Assembly: GCA_047722305.1 (NCBI GenBank)
Contig: JBDNYM010000002.1
Coordinates: 55,762 to 119,761 of the forward strand
From: JAKVJE01 sp047722305
GTDB lineage: Bacteria > Actinomycetota > Actinomycetes > Actinomycetales > Microbacteriaceae
Length of the DNA: 64,000 bases
Direction of reading: 5' to 3'
Below the pieces are notes generated by a model. The model saw nothing but the letters and a program-made list of their open reading frames with translations, ran no database searches and was not told the origin of the DNA. Numbering within the stretch: position 1 is the first letter of the stretch; each line of letters begins with the position of its first letter. The translations under genes were made by a program, and so were the position numbers. This document shows positions 32,490 to 41,450 of the stretch, piece by piece.

Positions 32490-34097
32490 TCATCGCGAGT
32501 ACTCCAGCACCACATGGCGATGGCCGCCGATGCTCCCGACCCGGTGATAGCCGATCGCGGCCAGGGCGGCGAGCCCCCAGCGGTCGGCCTTCCCGGATGC
32601 AGTCCGGTACTCGACCACCCAGAGGCGGTCGATGCCGTCGAAGCGTCCCCGGTCGGCCGCCTCCGGGATCGAATAGACCGAGTCGTACCACGTGGTGCGG
32701 CGAACGTACGGGGTGCGCAGCAGGACGTCGTGCAGCCCGGCATAGGCGGCCGGGTTGGTGTCGAGCGCCAGCCGAGGGCGCTTCGAGGGGCGCTTGGTGT
32801 GGTCGAACAGGACCGCGTCCCCGGGCTGCGCGTGGGTGCTCACCGTGGCGGTGATCTGGTTCCAGTCGGACCCCATCCCGTAGGGGCCGCGCTGCGCCGC
32901 CCAGATCGGCAGGGCCAGCGCCACGACTGCGGCGAAAGCCACGGCCGGGAGCCAGCGCCCCATCCCATTCCACCGCCAGCGCGCCGCCAGCTTCCCCAGG
33001 CGGCTCATCCCGGCGACCATGAGGATGGCGGCGGCCGGCGCCGCGAACGTGCCGTAGCGGGAGGTGTATCCGGACGCGAACGCGCTCGCCGCCACCAGCA
33101 GGCCCACCGGGATGAACAGCCAGGCCGTGGCGAGCACGCCGAGCCGCGTCTCCGTCTGCAGCGCGCGGCCGCGGCGCACCGATGACGCCGCCAGCTCGAT
33201 CACCGCGACGACGATCAACGCCCAGGCCAGCAGGGCGAACCAGATGTTGCCGAACCACATGGTCACCAGCACCGACTGGGGATTGACCTCGTTCCGATGG
33301 GAGAGGAACCCGATCTGATGCCGCTCCGCGATGCCGAGCCACACCACGGGGGCGGCGGCGAGCGCCGCACCGGCCGAGGCCGCGAGCCACCGCCGCAGCT
33401 GCGTCCGCAGATCGGGGATCGCGGCCAGGACCACGCCGATCGCCAGCGCCATGAGGGCCGTATACAGGAACACGTAGATCGCCACGGCCAGCACCGCCGC
33501 ATAGGCGACCCACCACCGCCGGCCGGGGGCGCGGCGAGGGGCGGAGGCACGGCGCCGGTCAGAGGCACAGCGCCGGTCAGGGGCACAGCGCAGGACGATC
33601 TCGCCGACGATGGCGACCAGCAGCGTCGCCAGCGCGGCGGAGAACGCGTACGAGCGCACCTCCAGCCCCGCGTAGGCGAGCCGGGGCAGGACGGCGGCGA
33701 CGACTCCGGCGGCCGCCCCGAACCGCCACCCGCGGAACCGCCCCGACACCCAGGTCACCCCGGCCGCGCACACCCCCATCGCCAGGGCAGAGGGGACCCG
33801 CGCCGCGAACGGCGTCGCCCCGAAGATCTGGATCCAGCCGTGCAGCCCCAGGTAGGAGGCCCCATGCACGGCATCCACGTGCCCCAGCATGCGGAACAGC
33901 GACCCCAGCGGCCGCAGCGCCGACATGAGGCTCGCCGCCTCGTCTCCCCACAGCGAAGGCTGCCACGCCCCCGACATCGACATGAACACGGCGAAGACGC
34001 CCACCGCGAGCGCGCCCCGGGCGAGCGTCCGCAACGCTGCGGGCTCCGGGACGACGCGCTCACGCCCGGCCGTCGGAGCAGAAATGGTTGCCAGCAT
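32490..34097 (-). CDS. GT-C glycosyltransferase (polyprenyl-sugar type), paralogue 1
   Basis: 535-residue polytopic membrane protein of the GT39/ArnT-like GT-C superfamily. The first loop has the catalytic-type acidic pair in QPSLWGDEAASLMSALRPLG, followed by HGASYLGLHGWI and about ten hydrophobic helices. The last 130 residues form a soluble extracytoplasmic end. These enzymes move a sugar from a polyprenyl phosphate to a protein or cell-wall glycan. An arginine-rich repeat (APDRRCASDRRRASAPRRAP) near residue 180 is absent from the neighbour. It is a tandem duplicate of the next gene; 32604-32924 is identical to 34289-34609. TAGTCA lies 6 nt before the ATG. Confidence 0.85.
   Translation of the reverse strand: MLATISAPTAGRERVVPEPAALRTLARGALAVGVFAVFMSMSGAWQPSLWGDEAASLMSALRPLGSLFRMLGHVDAVHGASYLGLHGWIQIFGATPFAARVPSALAMGVCAAGVTWVSGRFRGWRFGAAAGVVAAVLPRLAYAGLEVRSYAFSAALATLLVAIVGEIVLRCAPDRRCASDRRRASAPRRAPGRRWWVAYAAVLAVAIYVFLYTALMALAIGVVLAAIPDLRTQLRRWLAASAGAALAAAPVVWLGIAERHQIGFLSHRNEVNPQSVLVTMWFGNIWFALLAWALIVVAVIELAASSVRRGRALQTETRLGVLATAWLFIPVGLLVAASAFASGYTSRYGTFAAPAAAILMVAGMSRLGKLAARWRWNGMGRWLPAVAFAAVVALALPIWAAQRGPYGMGSDWNQITATVSTHAQPGDAVLFDHTKRPSKRPRLALDTNPAAYAGLHDVLLRTPYVRRTTWYDSVYSIPEAADRGRFDGIDRLWVVEYRTASGKADRWGLAALAAIGYHRVGSIGGHRHVVLEYSR
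32604..32924. repeat. 321-bp tract identical to 34289-34609 (gene-conversion tract, copy 1)
   Basis: Every base read matches the second copy at an offset of 1685, while sequence on both sides is clearly diverged. It encodes the soluble C-terminal region of the GT-C proteins. Confidence 0.85.
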
Positions 34098-34174
34098 GCG
34101 TCTTGACTAGTGGGCGGCGTCTCAGACGCGCCACAGAGTCGGCTTCCGGGCCCGGGGCCGGCCTGAGAGCGCCC

Positions 34175-35755
34175 CTAACGCGAGTATTCGAGCACCACGT
34201 GGCGGTGCCCGCCGATGCTCCCGTCCGGATGGAACCCGAGAGCCGCGATGGCGTTGAGCCCCCAGCGGTCCATCCGCCCGGACGCGTGCCGGTACTCGAC
34301 CACCCAGAGGCGGTCGATGCCGTCGAAGCGTCCCCGGTCGGCCGCCTCCGGGATCGAATAGACCGAGTCGTACCACGTGGTGCGGCGAACGTACGGGGTG
34401 CGCAGCAGGACGTCGTGCAGCCCGGCATAGGCGGCCGGGTTGGTGTCGAGCGCCAGCCGAGGGCGCTTCGAGGGGCGCTTGGTGTGGTCGAACAGGACCG
34501 CGTCCCCGGGCTGCGCGTGGGTGCTCACCGTGGCGGTGATCTGGTTCCAGTCGGACCCCATCCCGTAGGGGCCGCGCTGCGCCGCCCAGATCGGCAGGGC
34601 CAGCGCCACCACCGCCGCGAAGGCCACGGCCGTGATCCAGCGGCCGCGTCCTTCCCGCCGCCGTCCATCCCGGCTCAGGCGAGCCGAGCACCCCAACCGC
34701 CCCAGCCAGGTCATCCCGCCGACCATGAGGATGGCGGCGGCCGGCGCCGCGAACGTGCCGTAGCGGGAGGTGTATCCGGACGCGAAGACGCTCGCCGCCA
34801 CCAGCAGCCCCACCGGGATGAACAGCCAGGCGGCCGCGAGCGCACTGAGCCGTGCCGGGGCCGTGAGCGAGCGGCTCTGGCGCGCCGACACCGCCAGCTC
34901 GATGACGGCGGCGACGATCAGGGTCCAGGCCAGCAGCGCGAACCAGATGTTGCCGAACCACATGTCCACCAGCACGGACCGGGCATTGACCACATCCCGA
35001 CGGCCGAGATAGCCGATCTGGCGCCGCTCGGCGATGCCGAACCACACCACGGGGGCGGCGGCGAGCACCCCGCCCGCCGTGGCCAGGAACCACCGCCGCA
35101 GCAGCGGGCGCAAGCCGGGGATCAGGGCGAAGACCGCGCCGATCGCGAGGGCCATGAGGCTCGTGTACAGGAACACGTAGATGCTCACGGCGAGCACCGC
35201 CGCGTAGGCGACCCACCACCGCCGGCCGGCGCCGCGGCGCAGGACGATCTCGCCGACGACCACCATCAGCAGCGTCGCCGCGGCGGCGGAGAACGCGTAC
35301 GAGCGCACCTCCAGCCCCGCGTAGGTGAGCCGGGGCAGGACGGCGGCCACAATCCCCACCGCCAGCCCGAACTTCCAGCCGCGGAACCGGCCCGACACCC
35401 AGGTCACCCCGGCCGTGCACACGCCCATGGCGAGCGCGGAGGGGACGCGGGCCGCGAACGGCGTGATCCCGAACAGCCGGATCCAGCCGTGCAGCCCCAG
35501 GTAGTAGGTGCCGTGCACGGCGTCGAGGTGGCCCAGCATGGCGAAGAGCGATCCGAGCGGCCGCATCGCGGACATCAGGCTCGCCGCCTCGTCGCCCCAC
35601 AGCGAGGGCGACCACGCCGCCGCCGCCGAGACGAGCACGCCGAAGATGCCCGCCGCGAGCGCGCATTGGACGAGGGCCCGCAGCGACGCGGACATCCCCC
35701 GCCCCGGAACGACACGCCCGCGAGCGGTCGTCGGAGAAGAATCAGTTGGCAACAT
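34175..35755 (-). CDS. GT-C glycosyltransferase (polyprenyl-sugar type), paralogue 2
   Basis: 526 residues, same fold and motifs as its neighbour: SPSLWGDEAASLMSAMRPLG, HGTYYLGLHGWI, about ten helices, soluble C-terminal domain ending GGHRHVVLEYSR. The two differ throughout the membrane part but share an identical 321-bp stretch in the C-terminal region, so the soluble part is kept the same by gene conversion or by strong recent exchange. The upstream regions are also alike: a GTCTGAGAC palindrome, then CTAGGCAGGAC and the ATG. The acceptor is unknown; two similar enzymes with the same extracytoplasmic part may glycosylate related targets. Confidence 0.85.
   Translation of the reverse strand: MLPTDSSPTTARGRVVPGRGMSASLRALVQCALAAGIFGVLVSAAAAWSPSLWGDEAASLMSAMRPLGSLFAMLGHLDAVHGTYYLGLHGWIRLFGITPFAARVPSALAMGVCTAGVTWVSGRFRGWKFGLAVGIVAAVLPRLTYAGLEVRSYAFSAAAATLLMVVVGEIVLRRGAGRRWWVAYAAVLAVSIYVFLYTSLMALAIGAVFALIPGLRPLLRRWFLATAGGVLAAAPVVWFGIAERRQIGYLGRRDVVNARSVLVDMWFGNIWFALLAWTLIVAAVIELAVSARQSRSLTAPARLSALAAAWLFIPVGLLVAASVFASGYTSRYGTFAAPAAAILMVGGMTWLGRLGCSARLSRDGRRREGRGRWITAVAFAAVVALALPIWAAQRGPYGMGSDWNQITATVSTHAQPGDAVLFDHTKRPSKRPRLALDTNPAAYAGLHDVLLRTPYVRRTTWYDSVYSIPEAADRGRFDGIDRLWVVEYRHASGRMDRWGLNAIAALGFHPDGSIGGHRHVVLEYSR
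34289..34609. repeat. 321-bp tract identical to 32604-32924 (gene-conversion tract, copy 2)
   Basis: See the first copy. The boundaries are sharp: divergence begins directly outside CCGGTACTCGACC on one side and GCCAGCGCCAC on the other. Confidence 0.85.
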
Positions 35756-35849
35756 ATGTCCTGCCTAGCGGGCGCGGTCTCAGACGCTCCACAGCGTAGC
35801 CCGACGGCGGGCACCCCTCTGCACGCCGGCAGTCCGTCTCAGCCGGCCG

Positions 35850-36638
35850 TCAATCCGCCGGCCGCCGCGCCGGGACCTGCGGCATGTCGGCCAGCCCGCG
35901 CAGCAGCAGCAGCGCGGTGACGGCCCCGGCGCACATGACGCCGGCCAGCACCACCACCTGGAAGCGGCCGGCCTCCAGCGGGGGCGACCCGCCGAACAGC
36001 GCGCCCACGAACGCGCCAGGCATCGTGACCAGCCCGGTGGTCTTGGTCTGGTCGACCGAGGGCAGCAGCGCCGCGGCGGCCGCCTCGCGGACGAACCGGC
36101 GCATCGCCTGGCGAGGACGGGCGCCCAGCGAGAGCCAGGCCTCGATCTCGCCGCGCCCGGCGTCCACCCGCGAGAGGAAACCGCGCCCGGCCAGCGTCGA
36201 GATGGTCATCGCGTTGCCGGTGACGATGCCGCCGTAGGCGAGCACGTTCTGCGGGGACGGGTCGAGGGCCCCCAGCCCGAACACCACCGCCAGCGTCACG
36301 GCGACGCCCATGGGGATGCCAACCGCCACCGGCGTCCACTGCCGGCCGTGCACGCCGATGCGGCGGCCGGACGTCCAGATCGCGACCCCGAGCATGAGCG
36401 CCAGCCAGATGCACGTCCAGCGCAGACCGGTGACGATGCCCTGCAGGATGAGGCTCAGGACGGCCAGCTGGACGACGGCCCGGGCGATGGCGGCGGCCGG
36501 CGCCCAGCTGCGGCGCACGCCGAGGACGCACAGCAGCCCCGCGGTTGCGGCCACCAGCACGATGAGGGTGACCAGCGTCCAGCCCCAACGCCCCAGCCGG
36601 AGGCCGGCGAGGACCGGCGCAGCCGCGAGGATCGTCAC
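35850..36638 (-). CDS. UPF0014/FetB-family ABC transporter permease
   Basis: 262-residue membrane protein with about seven helices. ARAVVQLAVLSLILQGIV near the start, NVLAYGGIVTGNAMTISTLA in the middle, EIEAWLSLGARPRQAMRRFV, then TTGLVTMPGAFVGALFGGSPP are signatures of the UPF0014 (FetB/YbbM) permeases, which in E. coli export iron with the ATPase FetA. No FetA-like ATPase gene is adjacent here. GTG 36638 was chosen because TACCAT lies 6 nt upstream, the leaderless pattern; the longer frame reads the intergenic region. Confidence 0.87.
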   Translation of the reverse strand: MTILAAAPVLAGLRLGRWGWTLVTLIVLVAATAGLLCVLGVRRSWAPAAAIARAVVQLAVLSLILQGIVTGLRWTCIWLALMLGVAIWTSGRRIGVHGRQWTPVAVGIPMGVAVTLAVVFGLGALDPSPQNVLAYGGIVTGNAMTISTLAGRGFLSRVDAGRGEIEAWLSLGARPRQAMRRFVREAAAAALLPSVDQTKTTGLVTMPGAFVGALFGGSPPLEAGRFQVVVLAGVMCAGAVTALLLLRGLADMPQVPARRPAD

Positions 36639-36694
36639 GCGCTCATGGTAGGCACCGCCGGTGGCCGCCCGCCCGGGCCGGGATCGACCCCGAT

Positions 36695-36700
36695 GGTAGA
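36695..36700 (+). promoter_or_regulatory. -10 box upstream of the ACT-pheA-tyrA operon
   Basis: TAGAAT sits about 46 nt before the first ATG, leaving a leader of about 40 nt with GAGG as the Shine-Dalgarno. No leader peptide rich in Phe or Tyr codons is visible in it. Confidence 0.4.
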
Positions 36701-36745
36701 ATCCACCCCAGTTTGAGCCGGCCCCTGCGCCGAGATGAGGTTCCG

Positions 36746-37591
36746 ATGCTGACGTACGCCACCGACGAGTTCGCCCCATACCTGAAAGACGTCGTCGTCG
36801 ACGCGGGCTGGGCCGAGCCCGGCGAGGATCTCCTGGCCCTGGGCGACCTGCCGGCCGCGCTCGCCACGGTGGGCCGCATCACCGACCTGCAGCAGGTGGT
36901 GTCGGTCGGCGACCCGAACGGTCCGCGGGCCGCACTCACCGACGCCCTGTTGCAGGCGCCGGCGAACCTGCTGCTCGCCGACACCGTCGACTGCGAGCAC
37001 GTGTGGCGCTGGTACGCCAGCTCGCGCGAGATCACCGACCTGATCCTGGACGAGACCGCCTTCGCGGAGTGCCGGGCGCAGGTGCAGGCCCTGGGCCTCC
37101 CCTACCGCATCGTCGAGACCTCGGCGTCGTGGGTGGACCGCCTGCGCCAGTCGAGCTGGGGCAGCGCCTTCCTGGCAATCGAGGGGCACCACCCGGAGGG
37201 GCTGCGGCCGGCCCCGCAGCTGCCCGACATCGTCAAGCGCAGCTTCTACGGGCTCATCTCCGGCGCGCAGCAGCCCGACTTCGCCAGCCCCGAGCGCACC
37301 CTGTTCTGGGTCGCCTGGACGCCGCCGGCCCGCAGCCAGGGCGTGCTGGCCGACGCCCTGGGCTACATCTCGTCGCTGGGCGCCGACCTGCGCCACATCC
37401 GCTCGGTGCGGCTCGGCCCGCTGCGCCGCGCCTTCGTGGCCGTGCTCGCTTTCCCCGACCCGGCGCGGGCGGCGGAGCTGCGCGACCATTTCGCGTCCGC
37501 AGACGTCCGCTCCCGCATCCTGGCGCAGGTGCCGGACCCGCAGGTCGACGATGACGAGGCGACCCTGCTGCAGCCGACCTGGTCGGCTTGA
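36746..37591 (+). CDS. Unrecognised protein with ACT-like C-terminus, first gene of the pheA-tyrA operon
   Basis: 281 residues. The start at ATG 36746 has GAGG upstream. The N-terminal 160 residues (LADTVDCEHVWRWYASSREI, WVDRLRQSSWGSAFLAIEG) match no family I know. Residues about 165-265 look like an ACT module by order of strands and helices: TLFWVAWTPPARSQGVLADA, LGYISSLGADLRHIRSVRLG, PLRRAFVAVLAFPDPARAAE. Its TGA overlaps the ATG of pheA (TGATG), so it is tightly coupled to prephenate dehydratase. ACT domains bind amino acids, so a regulatory partner or a diverged, inactive prephenate-dehydratase paralogue is possible. This assignment is inference. Confidence 0.55.
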   Translation: MLTYATDEFAPYLKDVVVDAGWAEPGEDLLALGDLPAALATVGRITDLQQVVSVGDPNGPRAALTDALLQAPANLLLADTVDCEHVWRWYASSREITDLILDETAFAECRAQVQALGLPYRIVETSASWVDRLRQSSWGSAFLAIEGHHPEGLRPAPQLPDIVKRSFYGLISGAQQPDFASPERTLFWVAWTPPARSQGVLADALGYISSLGADLRHIRSVRLGPLRRAFVAVLAFPDPARAAELRDHFASADVRSRILAQVPDPQVDDDEATLLQPTWSA

Positions 37592-38526
37592 TGGCCGTCC
37601 TCGCCTTCCTGGGCCCGCTGGGGACGTTCACCCACGAGGCCGCCACCCGTTTCGCCGCCCCCGGCGACCGGCTGGTACCGGTGGACACCGTGGACACCGC
37701 CTACGATGCCGTCGCGGAGCACCGCACCGAGGCCGCGGTGGCCGCCATCGACAACACGGTCGAGGGGCCGGTCATCCCCTCGGTGAACCGGCTGCTGGGC
37801 GGGGATTTCTTCGCCGACGACCGGCGGGACGTGCGCATCGCCTTCTGCGCCCTGCGCCGGCCCGGCGACGCCGCCCCGGCCGCGGTCGTGGTGAGCCACG
37901 CGCACGCCCTGGCCCAGTGCACTGGCTGGGCGCGCCGACAGGGGCTGACGTCGCGGCCGGCGCCGTCCACGGCCGCCGCCTGCGCCCAGCTCGGCCCCGG
38001 GGAGGTGGCGCTCGCCCCGCGCCTGTGCGCCGAGGTCTACGGCCTCGACGTGGTCGCGGAGGACGTGCAGGACTACGACGGCGCCCTGACCACCTTCCTG
38101 CACGTGCGGCCCGCCTCCACATTGACCAGGGCTGAGGTGGCCGCCTTCCCCCAGCCCAGCCACACGCTGCTCGCCGTGACCCCCCATCTCTCGGAGATCG
38201 GCTGCTTCACGCGGCTGGTGACGAGCCTCTCGGACCGCGAGATCAACATCTTCTCGCTGCTCAGCCGCCCCGTGAAGGCCGCCGCCGGGGCGTACACGTT
38301 CGTGTTCGATCTCAACGGCACGCCGGCCGCCAGCCCGCTGCGCGACGCCATCCAGTCGTGGCTCGATGACGGGCACTTTGTCAAGATCCTCGGCGTCTAC
38401 CCCTGGAGCGCGGCCGACGAGCTGACCGTGTCGCCCATCGACCATCGCCACGCCCTGCCCGGCAGCTTCTCGGCTGCGGCGATCCCCGCCGCCTATCGCG
38501 GCGTGTTCGCCGGGGAGCCGGCGTGA
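37591..38526 (+). CDS. pheA: Prephenate dehydratase
   Basis: 311 residues converting prephenate to phenylpyruvate for phenylalanine synthesis. LAFLGPLGTFTHEAATRFA at the start, AAVAAIDNTVEGPVIPSVNRL with the family NS/N-EG loop, and a C-terminal ACT domain (HLSEIGCFTRLVTSLSDREI, INIFSLLSRPVKAAAGAYTF) where phenylalanine feedback acts. The usual TRF motif appears only as LTTFLHVR. ATG 37591 overlaps the upstream stop; a TTG one codon earlier is less likely. The GTGA overlap with tyrA makes this a coupled Phe/Tyr operon. Confidence 0.92.
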   Translation: MAVLAFLGPLGTFTHEAATRFAAPGDRLVPVDTVDTAYDAVAEHRTEAAVAAIDNTVEGPVIPSVNRLLGGDFFADDRRDVRIAFCALRRPGDAAPAAVVVSHAHALAQCTGWARRQGLTSRPAPSTAAACAQLGPGEVALAPRLCAEVYGLDVVAEDVQDYDGALTTFLHVRPASTLTRAEVAAFPQPSHTLLAVTPHLSEIGCFTRLVTSLSDREINIFSLLSRPVKAAAGAYTFVFDLNGTPAASPLRDAIQSWLDDGHFVKILGVYPWSAADELTVSPIDHRHALPGSFSAAAIPAAYRGVFAGEPA

Positions 38527-39551
38527 CCATGGCCTCCGCCTCCGCCGCGGCGCCCGTCCGGGTCTTCGACCGGGTCGCCGTGATCGGCCTCGGCCTGATC
38601 GGCGGGTCGATCGCCCGGCGCGCCCTGGCCGGCGGGGCCGCGGTGGCCGGTCTGGATGCCCGGGCCGCGGATGCCGCCGCACGCGCGGGCATCACGGCCG
38701 TGGCCGACGTGCAGGAGCTGTGCGACTTCGCCCCCGATCTGGTGGTGGCCGCCACCCCCATCCGGGCGCTGCCGACCGTCTTCGCCGACCTCGACCAGGC
38801 CCTGGCCCCCGCCGCGACCGTCGTCGACGTCGCCAGCGTAAAGGGCCCGCTCATGGCCGAGCTGGATGGCCGCCTGACCCGCATCCGCAGCCAGTACCTG
38901 TCCGTGCATCCCATGGCCGGCACCGAGCAGTGGGGCTTCGAGCACTCAGCGGCCGACCTCCTCGACGGGGCCGCCTGGCCGATCGTCCCCGCGCCCTGGG
39001 GCGTGGACGCCGCCCGTTTCCTGCGCGTCGCCGACTGGCTGGTGTCGACGTTCCGCGCCCGGGTGGTGCCGGTCTCCGCCGCCGATCACGACACCGCGGT
39101 GGCGCTCATCAGCCAGCTCCCCCATGTGCTGGCCAGCGCTCTGCTCGCCGCCGCCGGGGAGTCCCCCGCCGCCGCGCTCGGATTCGAGCTGGCCGCCGGC
39201 AGCTTCCGCGACGGTACCCGGGTGGCGGGCACCGACGCCGAGCGCACCGAGGCGATGGTGCTCGACAACGCCGCCCGGCTGCAGCCGCTGCTCGATCAGC
39301 TGGGCGCCGACCTGGCCGCCACCGCCCGAGCGCTGCGGGACGGACAGCCCGGCGACGTCTTCGCCCGCGCGCACCAGGCCTATGAGCGGCGCCAGGCCGC
39401 GGCTCGACACACCGAGACGTCCCGCACCGTCCCGGCCACCGCCGCCGGCGTGGCCCGGCTGCTCGAGATCGGCGCGCGCGGCGGCTGCATCACCGCCCTG
39501 ACCCGCACCCGGGCCGGCGCCGAACTGCGGGTCTCGCTGCCGGCGCGCTGA
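38523..39551 (+). CDS. tyrA: Prephenate dehydrogenase
   Basis: 342 residues with the NAD(P) fold VAVIGLGLIGGSIARRAL at about 16-33, VVDVASVKGPLM, SVHPMAGTEQWGFEHS containing the substrate-binding His-Pro-Met-Ala-Gly, and SAADHDTAVALISQLPHVLA with the catalytic-type His. Makes 4-hydroxyphenylpyruvate (or, with arogenate, tyrosine). No chorismate mutase or ACT domain is fused; the C-terminal 60 residues are unassigned. The GTG start overlaps the pheA stop; ATG 38529 is the alternative. Confidence 0.93.
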   Translation: MTMASASAAAPVRVFDRVAVIGLGLIGGSIARRALAGGAAVAGLDARAADAAARAGITAVADVQELCDFAPDLVVAATPIRALPTVFADLDQALAPAATVVDVASVKGPLMAELDGRLTRIRSQYLSVHPMAGTEQWGFEHSAADLLDGAAWPIVPAPWGVDAARFLRVADWLVSTFRARVVPVSAADHDTAVALISQLPHVLASALLAAAGESPAAALGFELAAGSFRDGTRVAGTDAERTEAMVLDNAARLQPLLDQLGADLAATARALRDGQPGDVFARAHQAYERRQAAARHTETSRTVPATAAGVARLLEIGARGGCITALTRTRAGAELRVSLPAR

Positions 39552-39656
39552 GCCGGGCGCCCGCCGTCCGAAGCCGGTCATCCGGCGGCCATCCGGACCA
39601 CGTACCATAGGCCAACGATCTCCGGAATTCCGGGAGAAGAGGAGGCGATCCACCTC

Positions 39657-41357
39657 GTGACCAGCCAGGATGCGACCGCACTGAATCGAGGGACGCTGCC
39701 CTTCGCCACCGTCGGCGCCGTCCCCGACCGGATGCTGGCGAAGACCGTGCTCTGGACGGAAACGTTCGACGGTCCCGTGGCAGGCGGCTGGACCACCGCG
39801 GACGACGGCCGGGAGACGGGCGGCGTCGCCCCCCGCCCCGGGGTGGGCGGGGCGCCCCCCCCCCCCGCCCCGTGGGGGGGCGCCGGCCCCCGCGCCCCGC
39901 CCCCCCCCGTCCCCGGGGGGGGGCCGCGCGCGGCCCCCGCCGCCGGCCCCTGGATCGGCTGGACGCGCACCACCCGCGACGAGTGGGTGGACGCCTTCCA
40001 CGGCGACCAGCGACGCACGTTCACCCGGGCATCCCGCGGCCTCATGGTGGTCGAGGGCTCCCCCTCGCGCCCCCGCCGCGGACAGCGCGCCTGGCGGGCC
40101 GATCTGGTCTCGCCGTCCGTCCCGCTCACCCCCGGCGCCCGGTGCGAACTCGCCTTCGACAGCCACTACCGCGGCGGGCGCGGCCCCGCCCCGCTCGTGT
40201 TCATCCGCTTCGACACCGGCGAGCGCCGCGACCTGCTCTCGTACCGCCACCTGCTGCCCGACCCGTCGGACGGGCGGCGGCGCGTCGTGAGCCGACGGGA
40301 GCGCCTGCGCTTCCAGGTGCCGGCGGATGCCCGCGCGGCCGTCGTCACCTGGCGCTGCCCCGCCACCGCCACGCTGCGCTACTGGGCGATCGACAACGTC
40401 GAGGTCTCCGAGCCGCTGCCCGACCTCGCCCCCGGCGCCCTGCCGCTGGTCACCGTCGACACCATCAGCGACATCCAGGGCACGAAGGGCAATCGACGCC
40501 TGCCCGCCGTGATCTCCGGGCTGCGGGCGCTGCACCGCGCCGAGCCCGCCCGCTCCGACGCGCACGCACTGGTGCTCAACGGCGATCTGGTGCCGTTCAG
40601 CTCGCAGCACAGCTGGCGCGCCCTGCAGGAGGCCCTGAACCAGGTGCCCTACGACGGGCAGGTGCTGGCCACGCCCGGCAACCACGACTTCTACGGGTTC
40701 GCGCCGCAGGGCACCAAGCGGCGATTCCTGGAGCAACGGGCGCTCATCCAGGGCGACGACCCGCAGCTGGCCGGCTTCGACGACGTGTGGCAGGAGTACG
40801 TCATCGACGGCACCTGGCCCATCGTCATGGTGGGCTCCGAGCACTACAACATGATCGCGCGGCGGGCCGGAGGCCCGTTCGTCACGTTCTCGCGCCGGCA
40901 GCTCGACTGGCTCGATGCCCGCTTGAGCCACTGGGAGGCCCGCGGCGTGCCCGTGCTGCTGCACTCGCACCAGGTGCTGCCCAACAGCGTCGGCGGCACC
41001 TACACCACGTTCAGCCGCCGCGACTACGGCCCGCACGAGGAGGAGTTCGTCGCCATCCTGTCGGCCCACCGCCACCTCGTGCTCTACACCAGCCACACCC
41101 ACTGGCCCATCACCAGCAACGACTGGGCGGTGCAGTACCGCGCCGGCGCCGTCCACCCCATCCCGGTGGTGAGCACCGGCGCCATCACCACCGCCTACGG
41201 CCCCAGCGGCAACACCGGCGAGTCGCCGCTGCCCGGGGAGCACACCAGCGGCGTGCGCACCAAGATCTACGACGACCGCGTGCGCGTCGAGGCGTGGTCG
41301 TTCGCGGCCGCCGAGCCGCGGCTCATCCGGCGCGTGGACTTCCCGCGGGCGCTCTGA
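39657..41357 (+). CDS. Calcineurin-like metallophosphoesterase
   Basis: 566 residues as read. After an N-terminal beta-sandwich-like domain, the phosphoesterase core begins near residue 260: DTISDIQG, ALVLNGDLVPF, VLATPGNHDFYGF (the GNHD motif), VPVLLHSHQVL and LVLYTSHTHWP. The metal ligands of a two-metal PPP-like site are all present. No signal peptide at this start. Residues about 56-100 come from a poly-C/G tract (39822-39955) and are filler; the true sequence there is unknown and the gene may really be frameshifted or shorter. GTG 39657 has GGAGG somewhat far upstream (about 14 nt). Substrate unknown. Confidence 0.75.
   Translation: MTSQDATALNRGTLPFATVGAVPDRMLAKTVLWTETFDGPVAGGWTTADDGRETGGVAPRPGVGGAPPPPAPWGGAGPRAPPPPVPGGGPRAAPAAGPWIGWTRTTRDEWVDAFHGDQRRTFTRASRGLMVVEGSPSRPRRGQRAWRADLVSPSVPLTPGARCELAFDSHYRGGRGPAPLVFIRFDTGERRDLLSYRHLLPDPSDGRRRVVSRRERLRFQVPADARAAVVTWRCPATATLRYWAIDNVEVSEPLPDLAPGALPLVTVDTISDIQGTKGNRRLPAVISGLRALHRAEPARSDAHALVLNGDLVPFSSQHSWRALQEALNQVPYDGQVLATPGNHDFYGFAPQGTKRRFLEQRALIQGDDPQLAGFDDVWQEYVIDGTWPIVMVGSEHYNMIARRAGGPFVTFSRRQLDWLDARLSHWEARGVPVLLHSHQVLPNSVGGTYTTFSRRDYGPHEEEFVAILSAHRHLVLYTSHTHWPITSNDWAVQYRAGAVHPIPVVSTGAITTAYGPSGNTGESPLPGEHTSGVRTKIYDDRVRVEAWSFAAAEPRLIRRVDFPRAL
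39822..39955. other. Poly-C/G low-quality tract inside a CDS
   Basis: Dense runs of C and G (up to 9) read as Gly/Pro/Ala/Arg filler between two normal parts of the phosphoesterase. Same texture as the tract next to the Ns at 41639. Confidence 0.65.
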
Positions 41358-41450
41358 GGGGCGGGGCCGCCACTGCACCGCGACTGGCACTGCACTGTCT
41401 GCACCGCAACTGGTACTGCACCACCCGCACCACCCGCACCACCGCGCCGC

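Noticed and set aside
36695..36745. Phe/Tyr-codon leader peptide before the pheA operon
   Set aside because: No start codon followed by a run of Phe or Tyr codons occurs between the -10 box and the first gene.
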